Below the pieces are notes generated by a model. That model worked only from the letters and a program-made list of their open reading frames with translations. It ran no database searches and was not told where the DNA came from. Source: Candidatus Fermentithermobacillaceae bacterium (GTDB lineage: Bacteria > Bacillota > Sulfobacillia > Fermentithermobacillales > Fermentithermobacillaceae). Taken from it: a stretch of 64,000 nt of DNA. The translations under genes were made by a program, and so were the position numbers. The stretch is taken from assembly GCA_012842685.1 (NCBI GenBank), contig DUSI01000049.1:1-64000 (forward strand). Direction: 5' to 3'. Of this stretch, positions 9,026-17,608 are shown one piece after another (within the stretch, counting starts at the first letter, position 1; each line of letters opens with the position of its first letter).

Positions 9026-9331
9026 CTATATGGGCATTCTCATGATCTCTTGGTAAGCCTCGAGAGCTTTGTTTCGCACGGCTATCACGAGATCCAGGGC
9101 CAGGCTGGCCTTTTCCGCCGAAAGTACGGCGGTGTGCATGTCGCGGGCATTGCCGGTAACGAGGTCTATCTGGGACTCCGCAAGCTCACGGTCGAGCGCG
9201 GCGAGACTCGCGGAAGCCTTTTCAAGCAAGGCGGAAAACTGGCTTTCTTTGGTCGTGGTCTGTGTAGAGCGGGCCGAGGTCCTTTCGACAAGAGGCCCAA
9301 CTCCAGGTACAGAAGCTGCTCTGAAGTACAT
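9026..9331 (-). CDS. fliE: Flagellar hook-basal body complex protein FliE
   Basis: This 101-residue protein ends with the FliE signature ASLALDLVIAVRNKALEAYQ followed by EIMRMPI, and contains DMHTAVLSAEKA. FliE joins the MS ring to the proximal rod. It is encoded between flgC and fliF, the standard location. The N-terminal 30 residues are variable, as is usual. The gene ends 12 bp before the fliF start. Confidence 0.94.
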   Translation of the reverse strand: MYFRAASVPGVGPLVERTSARSTQTTTKESQFSALLEKASASLAALDRELAESQIDLVTGNARDMHTAVLSAEKASLALDLVIAVRNKALEAYQEIMRMPI

Positions 9332-9390
9332 CGATTTTCCTCCCCCCGAGATACCGGTGCTCTAAGAGCACCTCATTCCTGCGTTTTTCT

Positions 9391-9831
9391 CTATGTCCTG
9401 AGCAGGTCGAGCGCCCGCTGAGCCATTGTCTTGGCGGCCTCTATGGCCGTAACGTTGGCCTCGTATGCTCTTGTAGCCGCCATCATATCGACCATCTCTG
9501 TTACAACGTCCACGTTGGGATAGGTGACATACCCATCCGCGTCGGCCTCAGGATGGCCGGGCTGGTAAACCCTGCGGAAGGGGCTCTGGTCTTCGGCGAT
9601 GCCGTAGACCTTCACGCCACGCGGGAGACTGGAGACCTCCCTGGCGAGGATGTCCCTGAAGGAGTAGCGAGCTCCGTTTGGCGCGAACAGGGCCACTTTT
9701 CGCCGGTAAGGTCCACCATTTTCGGTACGGGTGCTTTCCGCATTGGCCAGGTTTGACGCTATGAGGTCGAGCCTCAGTCTCTCAGCCGTGAGGCCGGACG
9801 CGCTGGCTTCGATCGCGGCGAAAAGCCTCAT
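9391..9831 (-). CDS. flgC: Flagellar proximal rod protein FlgC
   Basis: The 146-residue protein has the rod-family N-terminus (IEASASGLTAERLRLDLIAS followed by NLANAEST) and the FlgC C-terminal motif (NVDVVTEMVDMMAATRAYEA and a terminal AQRALDLLRT). It is a rod subunit between the MS ring and the distal rod. It is encoded 5 bp downstream of flgB and is probably translationally coupled to it. Size is normal for FlgC. Confidence 0.95.
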   Translation of the reverse strand: MRLFAAIEASASGLTAERLRLDLIASNLANAESTRTENGGPYRRKVALFAPNGARYSFRDILAREVSSLPRGVKVYGIAEDQSPFRRVYQPGHPEADADGYVTYPNVDVVTEMVDMMAATRAYEANVTAIEAAKTMAQRALDLLRT

Positions 9832-9836
9832 CTGGT

Positions 9837-10223
9837 CTAGCGCCTCCCTTCAGTGATGGCTTTTCTGAGGAGCGCAAGGTGCGCCTTGAGCTGGCCTGTT
9901 ACGGCCGAATAGTACAGGGCGTTGGCGGCGACTTCTCCCATCTCGCGGTCAATATCCACGCTGTTTCCATCCGGCGTGATTGAAGATAGGTCTTGCGCGA
10001 CACGGCCGATCTCGACCGGCTGCGACGGAACGATGTGGCGGGGTGAAGTCGCGACGAGGGTGGTGCGATTCTTGGCGCTCGCTTCGGCTAGCGCGGACCG
10101 GAAATCCAGTTCGAGCCTCTTATAGCCCGGCGTTTCGGCATTGGCCACGTTGTTGGCCAGTAGCTCGTGCCTTCGCCAGGCGCCGTCCAGCGCCCGCTGC
10201 ATGATGAGCGCTATGTCTTTCAT
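9837..10223 (-). CDS. flgB: Flagellar proximal rod protein FlgB
   Basis: The protein is about 128 residues from the ATG at 10221-10223, which has a GGGGGGAG ribosome-binding site just upstream; a longer reading to 10265 is open but lacks support. It contains the rod motif RHELLANNVANAETPGYKRL and a C-terminal ALYYSAVTGQLKAHLALLR. FlgB is the first rod protein and the first gene of this operon. Its leader carries a cyclic-di-GMP riboswitch, so the entire flagellar operon is probably under second-messenger control. Confidence 0.94.
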   Translation of the reverse strand: MKDIALIMQRALDGAWRRHELLANNVANAETPGYKRLELDFRSALAEASAKNRTTLVATSPRHIVPSQPVEIGRVAQDLSSITPDGNSVDIDREMGEVAANALYYSAVTGQLKAHLALLRKAITEGRR

Positions 10224-10306
10224 ACGATTCTCCCCCCAGAGATGAGACAAGCCTCCCAGCACCAAAGCCGAGAGGCAAGGAAATCCAAAATTATTACCGC
10301 CCTCTT

Positions 10307-10406
10307 CGGTAACCCGGCTATCATGGCGACTCTCTATCTATCGTCGCTTTAGACCCGTGGCTTTGCGTCACTGCCTTTCGGACAGTTTTGCCTTTATCGG
10401 TGCGCG
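10307..10406 (-). promoter_or_regulatory. Cyclic-di-GMP class I (GEMM-I) riboswitch in the flgB leader
   Basis: Read on the minus strand, this stretch carries the conserved GEMM-I elements in order. These are AAAGGCAAAACTGTC (c-di-GMP-binding 5' side), a CGAAAG tetraloop (plus 10375-10380), the core GACGCAAAGCCACGGG (plus 10354-10369) with GTCTAAAG, a variable stem, and TAGCCGGGTTACCG (plus 10307-10320). The aptamer ends about 85 bases before the flgB start. Class I c-di-GMP aptamers are known upstream of flagellar operons in Clostridia, where they turn transcription off. The downstream segment has a possible GCCTC/GAGGC stem but no U-run, so whether control is by termination or by hiding the ribosome-binding site is unclear. 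The rest of 10224-10559 holds only the codY terminator. Confidence 0.88.
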
Positions 10407-10490
10407 GTTTCCGATCCAATATTCGGTTGTGGACGCCTATAATTCTACACGAAATCCCAGATTCCTTCATCCCCTTACGATTTTCGTAGC

Positions 10491-10543
10491 TTTTTTAAAA
10501 ATGTGAAGGCGGGCGGGGCCATTTTAGCACCTCGCCCGCCTTC
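10491..10543 (-). terminator. Intrinsic terminator downstream of codY
   Basis: The arms GAAGGCGGGCG (10505-10515) and CGCCCGCCTTC (10533-10543) form an exact 11-bp stem. On the minus strand it is followed by ACATTTTTAAAAAAG. It lies 16 bp after the codY stop and separates the codY operon from the flagellar leader. Confidence 0.85.
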
Positions 10544-10559
10544 GAGACTACAGCGCGCC

Positions 10560-11336
10560 TTACCGCAATTTCTTGAGCTCTTCCAGGAGCTTGGGATTGA
10601 GCACCCTGATAAAAGTACCTTTCATGCCCAAAGATCTCGACTCTATGACGCCCGCGGACTCGAATTTCCTTAGCGCGTTCACGATCACCGACCTGGTTAT
10701 CCCGACCCTGTCCGCCACCTTGGACGCCACGAGGAACCCTTCCGTCCCGCCCAGCTCTTCGAAAATATGCCTCATCGCATTGAGCTCAGAGAAGGAAAGG
10801 GTACCTAGCGCTACCTGGACCGCGGTGCGCTGGCGCGTTTCTTCCTCAACTTTTTCCTGGTTATAGCGGAGTATTTCCATGGCCGTCACTGTCGCGGCAT
10901 GTTCGGCGAGAATGAGATCTTCATCGCTGAACTCCTTATCCATACGGGCGAGGACCAGGGTGCCGAGGCGTTCTCCTCCGCCCATGACGGGCAATATGGT
11001 CGTTATCTTCTGCGCGTACTCGCACGGCGTTCCCTCTTTGAAGACGCACACACCGCCGTCGCTCCTGAGGTTCACCACGGGCTCCCTGTACATATGGAGC
11101 CTCTCATTGTAGGAGGGCGGAAATCCCTGCGATTCAAGTACGTCTTCCTTCATCACCCTGCAGTCGAAGTCATCCATGAGCGCGTAGCCCAGGACTTTGC
11201 CGGACTTGTCCAGGATGTAAACATTGCATTCGACTACATCCCTTATGACTCTCGCGCTGCCGTGGAAGTCAACCTCGCTTGCCGCCCCGGAGAGCAGCTG
11301 GTTCATACGTCGTGTTTTGTCTAGTAGGGTCTCCAA
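10560..11336 (-). CDS. codY: GTP-sensing global transcriptional repressor CodY
   Basis: From a TTG start at 11334-11336, preceded by GAGGAGGAAAACC, the protein is 258 residues and begins LETLLDKTRRMNQLL, aligning with B. subtilis CodY (259 residues). It has an N-terminal GAF domain (sensing branched-chain amino acids and GTP) and a C-terminal winged helix (VADRVGITRSVIVNALRKFE and ESAGVIESRSLGMKGTFIRV). CodY represses amino-acid metabolism, motility and other genes during good nutrition. It is the last gene of the xerC-hslVU-codY operon and lies next to the flagellar operon, the standard Bacillota order. A longer reading to 11387 would overlap hslU and is less likely. Confidence 0.95.
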   Translation of the reverse strand: METLLDKTRRMNQLLSGAASEVDFHGSARVIRDVVECNVYILDKSGKVLGYALMDDFDCRVMKEDVLESQGFPPSYNERLHMYREPVVNLRSDGGVCVFKEGTPCEYAQKITTILPVMGGGERLGTLVLARMDKEFSDEDLILAEHAATVTAMEILRYNQEKVEEETRQRTAVQVALGTLSFSELNAMRHIFEELGGTEGFLVASKVADRVGITRSVIVNALRKFESAGVIESRSLGMKGTFIRVLNPKLLEELKKLR

Positions 11337-11364
11337 CCGGTTTTCCTCCTCTTCAGTTCTTGCG

Positions 11365-12765
11365 CTACAGGATGTAGCGGGAGACATCCCTATTGGAAAC
11401 TAGGTCTCCCAGCCTCCCTCTCACGTACTCAGCATCCACCTTTACCTTCCGGTCGGCCAAGTCGGGCGCCTCGAAAAGAACATCTTCGAGCAGTTTCTCC
11501 ATGACCGTATGGAGGCGCCTGGCTCCGATGTTCTCGGTCTCCTGGTTCACCCTATAGGCCATCTTGGCTATCTCCGCTATTCCGTCTTCAGTGAATTCTA
11601 CCTCTACATTATCGGTAGCGAGAAGAGCTTTGTACTGTTTTGTTAGGGAATTTTCGGGTTCTTTGAGAATTCTGACGAAATCTGCCTCCGTGAGGGGATC
11701 CAGTTCCACACGTATCGGGAACCTACCCTGGAGCTCGGGTATCAGGTCCGAGGGTTTCGTCACGTGGAAAGCTCCTGCCCCGATGAAGAGTATGTGGTCG
11801 GTCTTCACTGGTCCGTACTTAGTCATGACGGTAGTCCCTTCAACGATGGGCAAGAGGTCTCTCTGGACTCCCTCTCTCGACACGTCGGGTCCGGTGCCTC
11901 GCTCCCGTCCCGCGATCTTGTCCAGCTCGTCGAGGAACACAATGCCCAGGGACTCGGTGCGCCTTATCGCCTCTGCCGTGATGGAATCGGAGTCCACCAG
12001 CTTCGCAGCTTCCTCTTGGGCCAGCACTTTTCTGGCCTCCTTAATCTTGAGTCTCCTGACCTTCTTGCGTTTGGGGAGAATCCCGCCCAAGAGGTCTTGC
12101 ATGTTGAGACCCAGCTCCTGCATGCCGGTGCCGTCGAAGAAGTTGAGGGTGGGCACGGAGGTATCCTCTACCTCGATCTCCACCTCCATATCCTCGCACT
12201 CGCCCGTCGACAGCCGCTCCCTCCACCGCCGCCTCTCGGCCCGCGCCTCTCTGAGCCTTTCCTCGAAGTCGTCGTCGGAAGACGCATCCTCCCGGACGCC
12301 CGGGCTGAACAGGTATTCGAAAGGATTGCGGACAGGCTCTCTCCTCTTAGGCAGTGGGCAGAGGACGTCGACCAGGCGGTCTTCCGCCAGGGCGCTCGCC
12401 TTGTCCTTGACCATTTCGAACTGTTCGTTTCGCACCATCCTGACCGCGGCCTCGACCAGGTCTCTGACGATGGAGTCAACGTCGCGGCCTACGTAGCCGA
12501 CTTCTGTGAATTTGGAGGCCTCCACCTTGACGAATGGCGCGTTCACAAGTTTGGCAAGGCGCCTGCAAATCTCCGTCTTGCCTACGCCCGTGGGACCTAT
12601 CATAAGGATGTTCTTGGGGATTATGTCGTCCTGGAGATCCCCCTGCACCATCTGCCTCCTCAGCCGGTTCCTGACCGCGATCGCAACTGCCCTCTTGGCC
12701 TTCTCCTGGCCAACGATGTACTTGTCGAGTTCAGAAACTATCTCGCGCGGCGTAAGGTCTGCCAT
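11365..12765 (-). CDS. hslU: ATP-dependent protease ATPase subunit HslU (ClpY)
   Basis: The 466-residue AAA+ protein opens with [20 protein letters not shown], has Walker [10 protein letters not shown] near residue 54 and the substrate-pore region [16 protein letters not shown] variable I-domain spans about residues 110-235, followed by Walker [13 protein letters not shown]. HslU unfolds substrates and feeds them to the HslV peptidase, whose gene lies directly upstream. The C-terminal YIL needed to activate HslV is present. Length matches typical HslU. Confidence 0.96.
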   Translation of the reverse strand: MADLTPREIVSELDKYIVGQEKAKRAVAIAVRNRLRRQMVQGDLQDDIIPKNILMIGPTGVGKTEICRRLAKLVNAPFVKVEASKFTEVGYVGRDVDSIVRDLVEAAVRMVRNEQFEMVKDKASALAEDRLVDVLCPLPKRREPVRNPFEYLFSPGVREDASSDDDFEERLREARAERRRWRERLSTGECEDMEVEIEVEDTSVPTLNFFDGTGMQELGLNMQDLLGGILPKRKKVRRLKIKEARKVLAQEEAAKLVDSDSITAEAIRRTESLGIVFLDELDKIAGRERGTGPDVSREGVQRDLLPIVEGTTVMTKYGPVKTDHILFIGAGAFHVTKPSDLIPELQGRFPIRVELDPLTEADFVRILKEPENSLTKQYKALLATDNVEVEFTEDGIAEIAKMAYRVNQETENIGARRLHTVMEKLLEDVLFEAPDLADRKVKVDAEYVRGRLGDLVSNRDVSRYIL

Positions 12766-12790
12766 CTAAGGGCCTCCCTGTCTCAGCGAC

Positions 12791-13348
12791 CTAGTCAAGC
12801 TCTTCCACCACGATATTCTCATTGGTGTATATGCAGATCGATGCAGCTATTTTCAGAGATTCCCTGGCTATTTCGGGCGCAGTCAGGGTGCTGTGCTTGA
12901 TGAGCGCTTTGGCGGCGGCGGTGGCGTATGGGGCCCCCGACCCTATGGCCAGGACGTCGTCATCGGGTTCTATAACTTCGCCGGTCCCGCTGATAAGCAA
13001 GATGTGATCCTTATCCATGCACAGGAGCATGGCTTTGAGCTGCCTGAGGATCCGGTCGGTACGCCACTCTTTCGCGAGTTCCACGGCTGCCCTCTGGAGG
13101 CTGCCCCTGGTCTCCTCCAGGTGTCCTTCCAGCTTGTCGAAAAGGGCAAGCGCGTCTCCCACAGAACCCGCAAAACCGGCAAGGATCTTACCCCCATAAA
13201 TCTTCCTTACCTTCCTCGCCCCGCTTTTCAGGATGGTCCGGCTTTCCTCCAGAGTGACCTGTCCGTCACCGGCCATGGCACCCTTCCCACCGGCCCTCAC
13301 GGCGAGGATCGTGGTGCTTCTTATCAAGGACTCGCTCACGGTCATCAC
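12791..13348 (-). CDS. hslV: ATP-dependent protease peptidase subunit HslV (ClpQ)
   Basis: The 185-residue protein matches Hsl[21 protein letters not shown], then [20 protein letters not shown] and [19 protein letters not shown]. The catalytic Thr would be the first of the TTI pair after an 11-residue leader ([11 protein letters not shown]) that must be removed; B. subtilis ClpQ instead uses Ser, so this one looks like a classical Thr peptidase. A GTG start overlaps the xerC stop (GTGA). It forms the proteolytic double ring with HslU, encoded 25 bp downstream. Confidence 0.95.
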   Translation of the reverse strand: MMTVSESLIRSTTILAVRAGGKGAMAGDGQVTLEESRTILKSGARKVRKIYGGKILAGFAGSVGDALALFDKLEGHLEETRGSLQRAAVELAKEWRTDRILRQLKAMLLCMDKDHILLISGTGEVIEPDDDVLAIGSGAPYATAAAKALIKHSTLTAPEIARESLKIAASICIYTNENIVVEELD

Positions 13349-14379
13349 CTTCTTTCTTCCGTGCTGTTCTTCTCAGATTCTGCTCCATTACCCCTCGAGG
13401 CGCGGGGGTGGAAGCTACGGTATACTTCCCGGAGATGCTCGGGCAGCACGTGGGTGTAGATCTGGGTAGTACGGACGCTGGCGTGTCCGAGCATATCCTG
13501 GACAGACCTTAAGTCTGCCCCACCCTTCAGGAGATGAGTCGCAAAGGAGTGCCTGAGGGTATGTGGTGAGCACCGGGAAGGATCCAGTCCCGCAGCAAGC
13601 AGGTGTTTCTCGAGGGTCCGCCTGATGGACCTCACGGAGAGCCTCTTTCCAAACCTGTTCAAGAAAAGCGGTCTCCTGAGGCTCGTGAGCGCAGTCGCCC
13701 TTCCTTCGACGAACGCGTCCCTGGCAGCCGCGGTCTTGCCGCCCTGCTTTCCCTCGAGATACGGCCTCCCGTTCTCCAGGTAATCGGCCAGGGCGCCCAG
13801 GGCGACAGACCCCACCGGCACGAACCGCTCCTTCCCGCCCTTCCCCAGGACTTGGACAAAGCCCAAGGAATAGTCTATGTCCCCTACGTTGAGGTTCCTC
13901 AGCTCACTTATCCTGAGACCGGACCCGTAGAGGAGTTCCAGCATGGCCCGGTCGCGCTTCCCCAGAGGCGTACTGGTGTCTACCGCCCCAAGCAGCTTTT
14001 CGATTTCCGCCTCCGAGAGGACTTTGGGAAACTCCTGTTTCACCTTTCGCGGCGTAACCGCCCTGGCGCTTTCCGGGGGCAGTACACCGCGTCTCTCCAG
14101 GAATTTGAGAAATCCCCTGACGCAAGAGATCTTCCGGGCTATGGAAGAAGACTTGTAGCCCTTCTTTGAAAGGTCTTGGATAAATGCGCGGACGTCGTCC
14201 AGAGATACCTTGCCGTCCTCGGGAGCAAGATCCGGCCCGTACGTCTCCGCGAGAAAAGACATGAACTGTTCCAGGTCATTGGCATACGCGTTAAGGGTGC
14301 TGGGACTCTGGGACCTGGATACCGCTACTTGGGCCAGGAACTCCTCCAGGCATTGTTCCAAGACTGATCTCAACGCCAC
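13345..14379 (-). CDS. xerC: Tyrosine recombinase XerC-type (CodV)
   Basis: The 344-residue protein has a SAM-like core-binding domain ([19 protein letters not shown]) and a catalytic domain with all six residues. They are Arg in SGLRISEL, Lys in [11 protein letters not shown], His and Arg in [12 protein letters not shown], His in [10 protein letters not shown], and the Tyr nucleophile in IYTHV. It resolves chromosome dimers at dif sites. About 25 residues ([18 protein letters not shown] and flanks) are inserted before the [10 protein letters not shown] strand, making it longer than usual (about 300). Position before hslV is the standard codV place; trmFO, usually between topA and this gene, is absent. 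Confidence 0.93.
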   Translation of the reverse strand: MALRSVLEQCLEEFLAQVAVSRSQSPSTLNAYANDLEQFMSFLAETYGPDLAPEDGKVSLDDVRAFIQDLSKKGYKSSSIARKISCVRGFLKFLERRGVLPPESARAVTPRKVKQEFPKVLSEAEIEKLLGAVDTSTPLGKRDRAMLELLYGSGLRISELRNLNVGDIDYSLGFVQVLGKGGKERFVPVGSVALGALADYLENGRPYLEGKQGGKTAAARDAFVEGRATALTSLRRPLFLNRFGKRLSVRSIRRTLEKHLLAAGLDPSRCSPHTLRHSFATHLLKGGADLRSVQDMLGHASVRTTQIYTHVLPEHLREVYRSFHPRASRGNGAESEKNSTEERR

Positions 14380-14437
14380 ACCTTCTCACAGGTCGCAAAA
14401 TGCCTGAGTGGCAGCCAATTCGCAACTTATCATAACA

Positions 14438-16558
14438 TTAGCGGGAAAGGCGGGCAACTTGTTCGTAATTTTCGATTTTTTGTGTTCGGTAGCCGCAATC
14501 TGGGTTTGAGCAGCGGAATTCTCGTCGCCTTCCCTGAGTTTCCACCAGGAATGCCCCGCAGGCGGGGCACTCGGTCCCAGCCACCGGCCTATCCCAGGTC
14601 GTGTAATCGCACCCGGGGTACTCGGTGCACCCATAGAAGACTCTCCCTTTGCGCGTGCGTCTGGCGACTATCTCGCCCCGGCCGCACCTTGGGCACTTGA
14701 CCCCGGTTTTCTCCACGATGGGCTTCGTGTTCTTGCACTCGGGATAGCCCGAGCAGGCGATAAACTTCCCGTACCGCCCCCGCTTTATGACCATCGGACG
14801 CCCGCATTTCTCGCAAGTCTCTCCCGCCGGTTCATCGGCCAGCTGCACTTTCGAGAGCTGTTCTTCGGCCTGGTCTACCTGTTTCTTGAAGGGCTCCCAG
14901 AACTCTCTCAGTATCTGGACCCAGTCCCCTTCTCCTTCCTCTATGGAGTCCAGTTTCTTCTCCATCTCCGCGGTAAAGGCGAGGTCAACTATGGACGGGA
15001 AGTTCTCCGTGAGGAGCCGGTCGACCGTCTTACCGAGCTCCGTCGAGTAAAGACGCTTCTGGTCCCGGGCGATATATTCCCTTTCAAAGAGCGTAGCTAT
15101 TATGGGAGCGTAGGTCGACGGCCTGCCTATGCCGTTCTCCTCCAGGGCCTTGACGAGGGTCGCTTCGGTGTACCTGGGAGGCGGCTCGGTAAAATGCTGC
15201 AGAGGTTCTGTCCTCACGAGCCTGAGGACTTCTCCTTCGGTGAGAGGGATGATATCCTTTTCCTCTTCGTCGTCGGTGGGGTGGTCTTGCCCCTCTTCGT
15301 AGACCTTGGTGAACCCGGGGAATCTGAGCCTGGAGCCGGTTGCGCGGAAGATGGATGGGCCTGCCGCGATATCCGCCGTCACCGTATCGTACACGGCGGG
15401 TGCCATTTCGCTGGCCACGAATCTTTCCCAGATGAGCTTGTACAGCCTGTACTGGTCGGGCTTAAGGAAGGGCCTGACCTGGGCCGGAGTCCTCAGAACC
15501 GAGGTGGGACGGATGGCTTCGTGGGCCCCCTGCTCCAGCGGCCGGGCTTTGACAACCCTACCGGAACCCACATAGTCATCTCCGAACACCTCTCCGATGT
15601 ACCTCCGCGCCTCGGCCACGGCGCTCTCGGCGACTCTGACCGAGTCGGTCCTCATATAGGTGATCAGGCCTATGTACCCGTCTTTTCCGAGCTCCACGCC
15701 CTCATAGAGCGCTTGGGCCAGGGACATCGTCTTCTGCACGGAGAAGCCCAGCTTCCGCGAGGCCTCTTGCTGGAGGGTGGACGTCGTAAAGGGCGGCGGC
15801 GCCTGCCTCTTCCGCTCTTTGGGTCTCACCGACCTCACGACGAAATCTTTGCCTTGGACGGCGGCCAGCACCGCGTCTACGTCGCTCCGCCTCGCGAGCG
15901 CCTTCTTGCGACCGTTTTCCCCGAAATACCGGGCCTTTACCTCGCCGTGCTCGCCCTCAAGGAAAACGTCCAGCGTCCAGTATTCCTCGGGCTTGAAAGC
16001 CTCTATTTCCTGGTCTCTCTGGACTATTAACCTGAGGGCCGCGGATTGCACCCTGCCTGCCGACAGCCCGGGCCTCACCTTGTGCCATAAGAGCGGGCTC
16101 AGGCTGTAGCCCACCAGTCTGTCCAATACGCGCCTCGTCTGCTGGGCATTCACGAGCCTGAGGTTTATCGGCCTTGGTTTCGCGAAGGCCTGCTTCACGG
16201 CTTTTTCGGTGATCTCGTGGAAGACCACGCGCTTTGCCTCTTCCGGTCGTATCCCCAGGATGGAGCACAGGTGCCACGAAATAGCCTCTCCCTCGCGGTC
16301 CGGGTCGGTGGCAAGGTAGACGTTAGACGCCTTCTTGGAGGCTTCCTTGAGCTCCTTTATGAGGGAACCTTTACCCCTTATGTTGATGTACTTCGGGGTG
16401 AAGTCGTTTTCGATGTCCACCCCAAGGGTGCTCTTGGGGAGGTCCCTTATGTGGCCCATAGAAGCCATGACCCGGTACTTCGATTTCATGAACCGGGATA
16501 TGGTCTTGGCCTTTGTCGGAGATTCGACGATGATAAGTGGTGTTGTCTCGGCAGTCAT
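14438..16558 (-). CDS. topA: DNA topoisomerase I
   Basis: The 706-residue type IA topoisomerase begins with a TOPRIM domain (PLIIVESPTKAKTISRFM; acidic DPDREGEAISWHL) and carries the active-site Tyr in YIGLITYMRTDSVRV. The tail has three Cys4 zinc-finger-like modules: CEKCGRP with C-x7-C, CPRCGRGE with CTEYPGC, and CPACGAF with CSNPDC. It relaxes negatively supercoiled DNA. It sits 4 bp after dprA, the typical dprA-topA pair. All catalytic parts are intact. Confidence 0.96.
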   Translation of the reverse strand: MTAETTPLIIVESPTKAKTISRFMKSKYRVMASMGHIRDLPKSTLGVDIENDFTPKYINIRGKGSLIKELKEASKKASNVYLATDPDREGEAISWHLCSILGIRPEEAKRVVFHEITEKAVKQAFAKPRPINLRLVNAQQTRRVLDRLVGYSLSPLLWHKVRPGLSAGRVQSAALRLIVQRDQEIEAFKPEEYWTLDVFLEGEHGEVKARYFGENGRKKALARRSDVDAVLAAVQGKDFVVRSVRPKERKRQAPPPFTTSTLQQEASRKLGFSVQKTMSLAQALYEGVELGKDGYIGLITYMRTDSVRVAESAVAEARRYIGEVFGDDYVGSGRVVKARPLEQGAHEAIRPTSVLRTPAQVRPFLKPDQYRLYKLIWERFVASEMAPAVYDTVTADIAAGPSIFRATGSRLRFPGFTKVYEEGQDHPTDDEEEKDIIPLTEGEVLRLVRTEPLQHFTEPPPRYTEATLVKALEENGIGRPSTYAPIIATLFEREYIARDQKRLYSTELGKTVDRLLTENFPSIVDLAFTAEMEKKLDSIEEGEGDWVQILREFWEPFKKQVDQAEEQLSKVQLADEPAGETCEKCGRPMVIKRGRYGKFIACSGYPECKNTKPIVEKTGVKCPRCGRGEIVARRTRKGRVFYGCTEYPGCDYTTWDRPVAGTECPACGAFLVETQGRRREFRCSNPDCGYRTQKIENYEQVARLSR

Positions 16559-16561
16559 CCG

Positions 16562-17473
16562 TCAGCTGCGCTCCTTCCCATTTCTAGCCTGCCCCGCCAG
16601 AGCCAGGAATTTTCCTGCGGGAGTCCTCAACACCGCGCCTTTCATTTCCAGGCGCGCGAGCAGAGCCGCGACCCTTCCTGCGCTTATCCCGGCTAGACGC
16701 TCGCACAAGTCATCGGCCGAGAGCGGCTCGGCGCGAAGCTCCTGAAGCACGGCGGATTCCTCCAGCGTATGCTCTGAACCATGTCGCTCCGGAGAACCCC
16801 GGGACACCGGTATGCACTCGGATTCTCGTCCGAGAAAGGATAGCACATCTTGTGCCGACGTTACCAGATAAGCACCTTCTTGGATAAGCCTGTTTGTCCC
16901 CGCGCTCTTGGGAGACCGCGCGCTTCCAGGCACGGCCATGACCGGTATACCGTAATGCAAGGCCCACGCGGCGGTATTCAGAGCCCCAGACCTGAGTCCG
17001 GCCTCAACGACCACCACGCCGAGGGATAGTCCGGCTATGATCCGGTTTCGCCGCGGGAAGTGATGTTTCAAAGGCTTGGTACCATCGCCGTATTCGGACA
17101 GAATAGCGCCAGAGACGGGGATATCCCGGAAAAGGTCTTCGTTTTCTCGGGGGTAAACCACATCTATCCCGCATCCGAGGCAGGCTATGGTCCTGCCGCC
17201 GGCGCGTATGGCAGCCCGATGGGCTATCCCGTCTATCCCCCTTGCGAGCCCCGATACGACGGTTACCCCCGCGGAAGCCATGTCCTCGGCCATCTCCTGG
17301 GCCACAAGTTTTCCCACAGGCGTTGGGTACCGCGTGCCCACGATTGCCACGGCTACGCGGTCCTGGGGCACGATGCTCCCTGCGACGTAAAGGCCTTCCG
17401 GCGGGTCGGGAAGGCGCATCAGGTTCTCAGGGTAATCCTCGTGCCCCGGCGAGACGATCCTTCTCTCCACCAA
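16562..17473 (-). CDS. dprA: DNA-processing protein DprA, without N-terminal SAM domain
   Basis: The 303-residue protein has the DprA Rossmann-like fold: AVAIVGTRYPTPVGKLVAQE, SGLARGIDGIAHRAAI, HFPRRNRIIAGLSLGVVVVE and AVPGSARSPKSAGTNRLIQ. It ends in a small winged-helix module (LSADDLCERLAGISAGRVA). DprA binds incoming single-stranded DNA and loads RecA during transformation. The usual N-terminal helical (SAM/HhH) domain is missing: only about nine residues precede HEDYPENL. The GTG start at 17471-17473 has a GAGGTGGG site. An in-frame stop (TGA, about 17546) lies upstream and no ATG is available, so the short form seems real. The gerA operon starts 136 bp away in the other direction. Confidence 0.92.
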   Translation of the reverse strand: MVERRIVSPGHEDYPENLMRLPDPPEGLYVAGSIVPQDRVAVAIVGTRYPTPVGKLVAQEMAEDMASAGVTVVSGLARGIDGIAHRAAIRAGGRTIACLGCGIDVVYPRENEDLFRDIPVSGAILSEYGDGTKPLKHHFPRRNRIIAGLSLGVVVVEAGLRSGALNTAAWALHYGIPVMAVPGSARSPKSAGTNRLIQEGAYLVTSAQDVLSFLGRESECIPVSRGSPERHGSEHTLEESAVLQELRAEPLSADDLCERLAGISAGRVAALLARLEMKGAVLRTPAGKFLALAGQARNGKERS

Positions 17474-17608
17474 CCCACCTCGATTCCATGATTTGACAAT
17501 TCCCGATTGAATGTACCACAGATCCCCGCGAGGCGCACCCTCTTTTCATAACTCCCGTTCGCAGAGGAGATGCTGAAAAGAGATGGTTTTTCGGCCGGGT
17601 GATGGGTC

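Noticed and set aside
11764-12900. Plus-strand 378-codon frame opposite hslU
   Set aside because: Antisense shadow of hslU, with no motifs.
13345-14379. Phage or mobile-element integrase
   Set aside because: The context (topA, hslV, hslU, codY) and sequence identify the housekeeping XerC/CodV recombinase; no att sites or mobile genes are seen.
17493-17520. Sigma-A promoter with TTGACA at 17493 for gerA
   Set aside because: No acceptable -10 lies 16-18 bp downstream, and ger operons are normally forespore-controlled.
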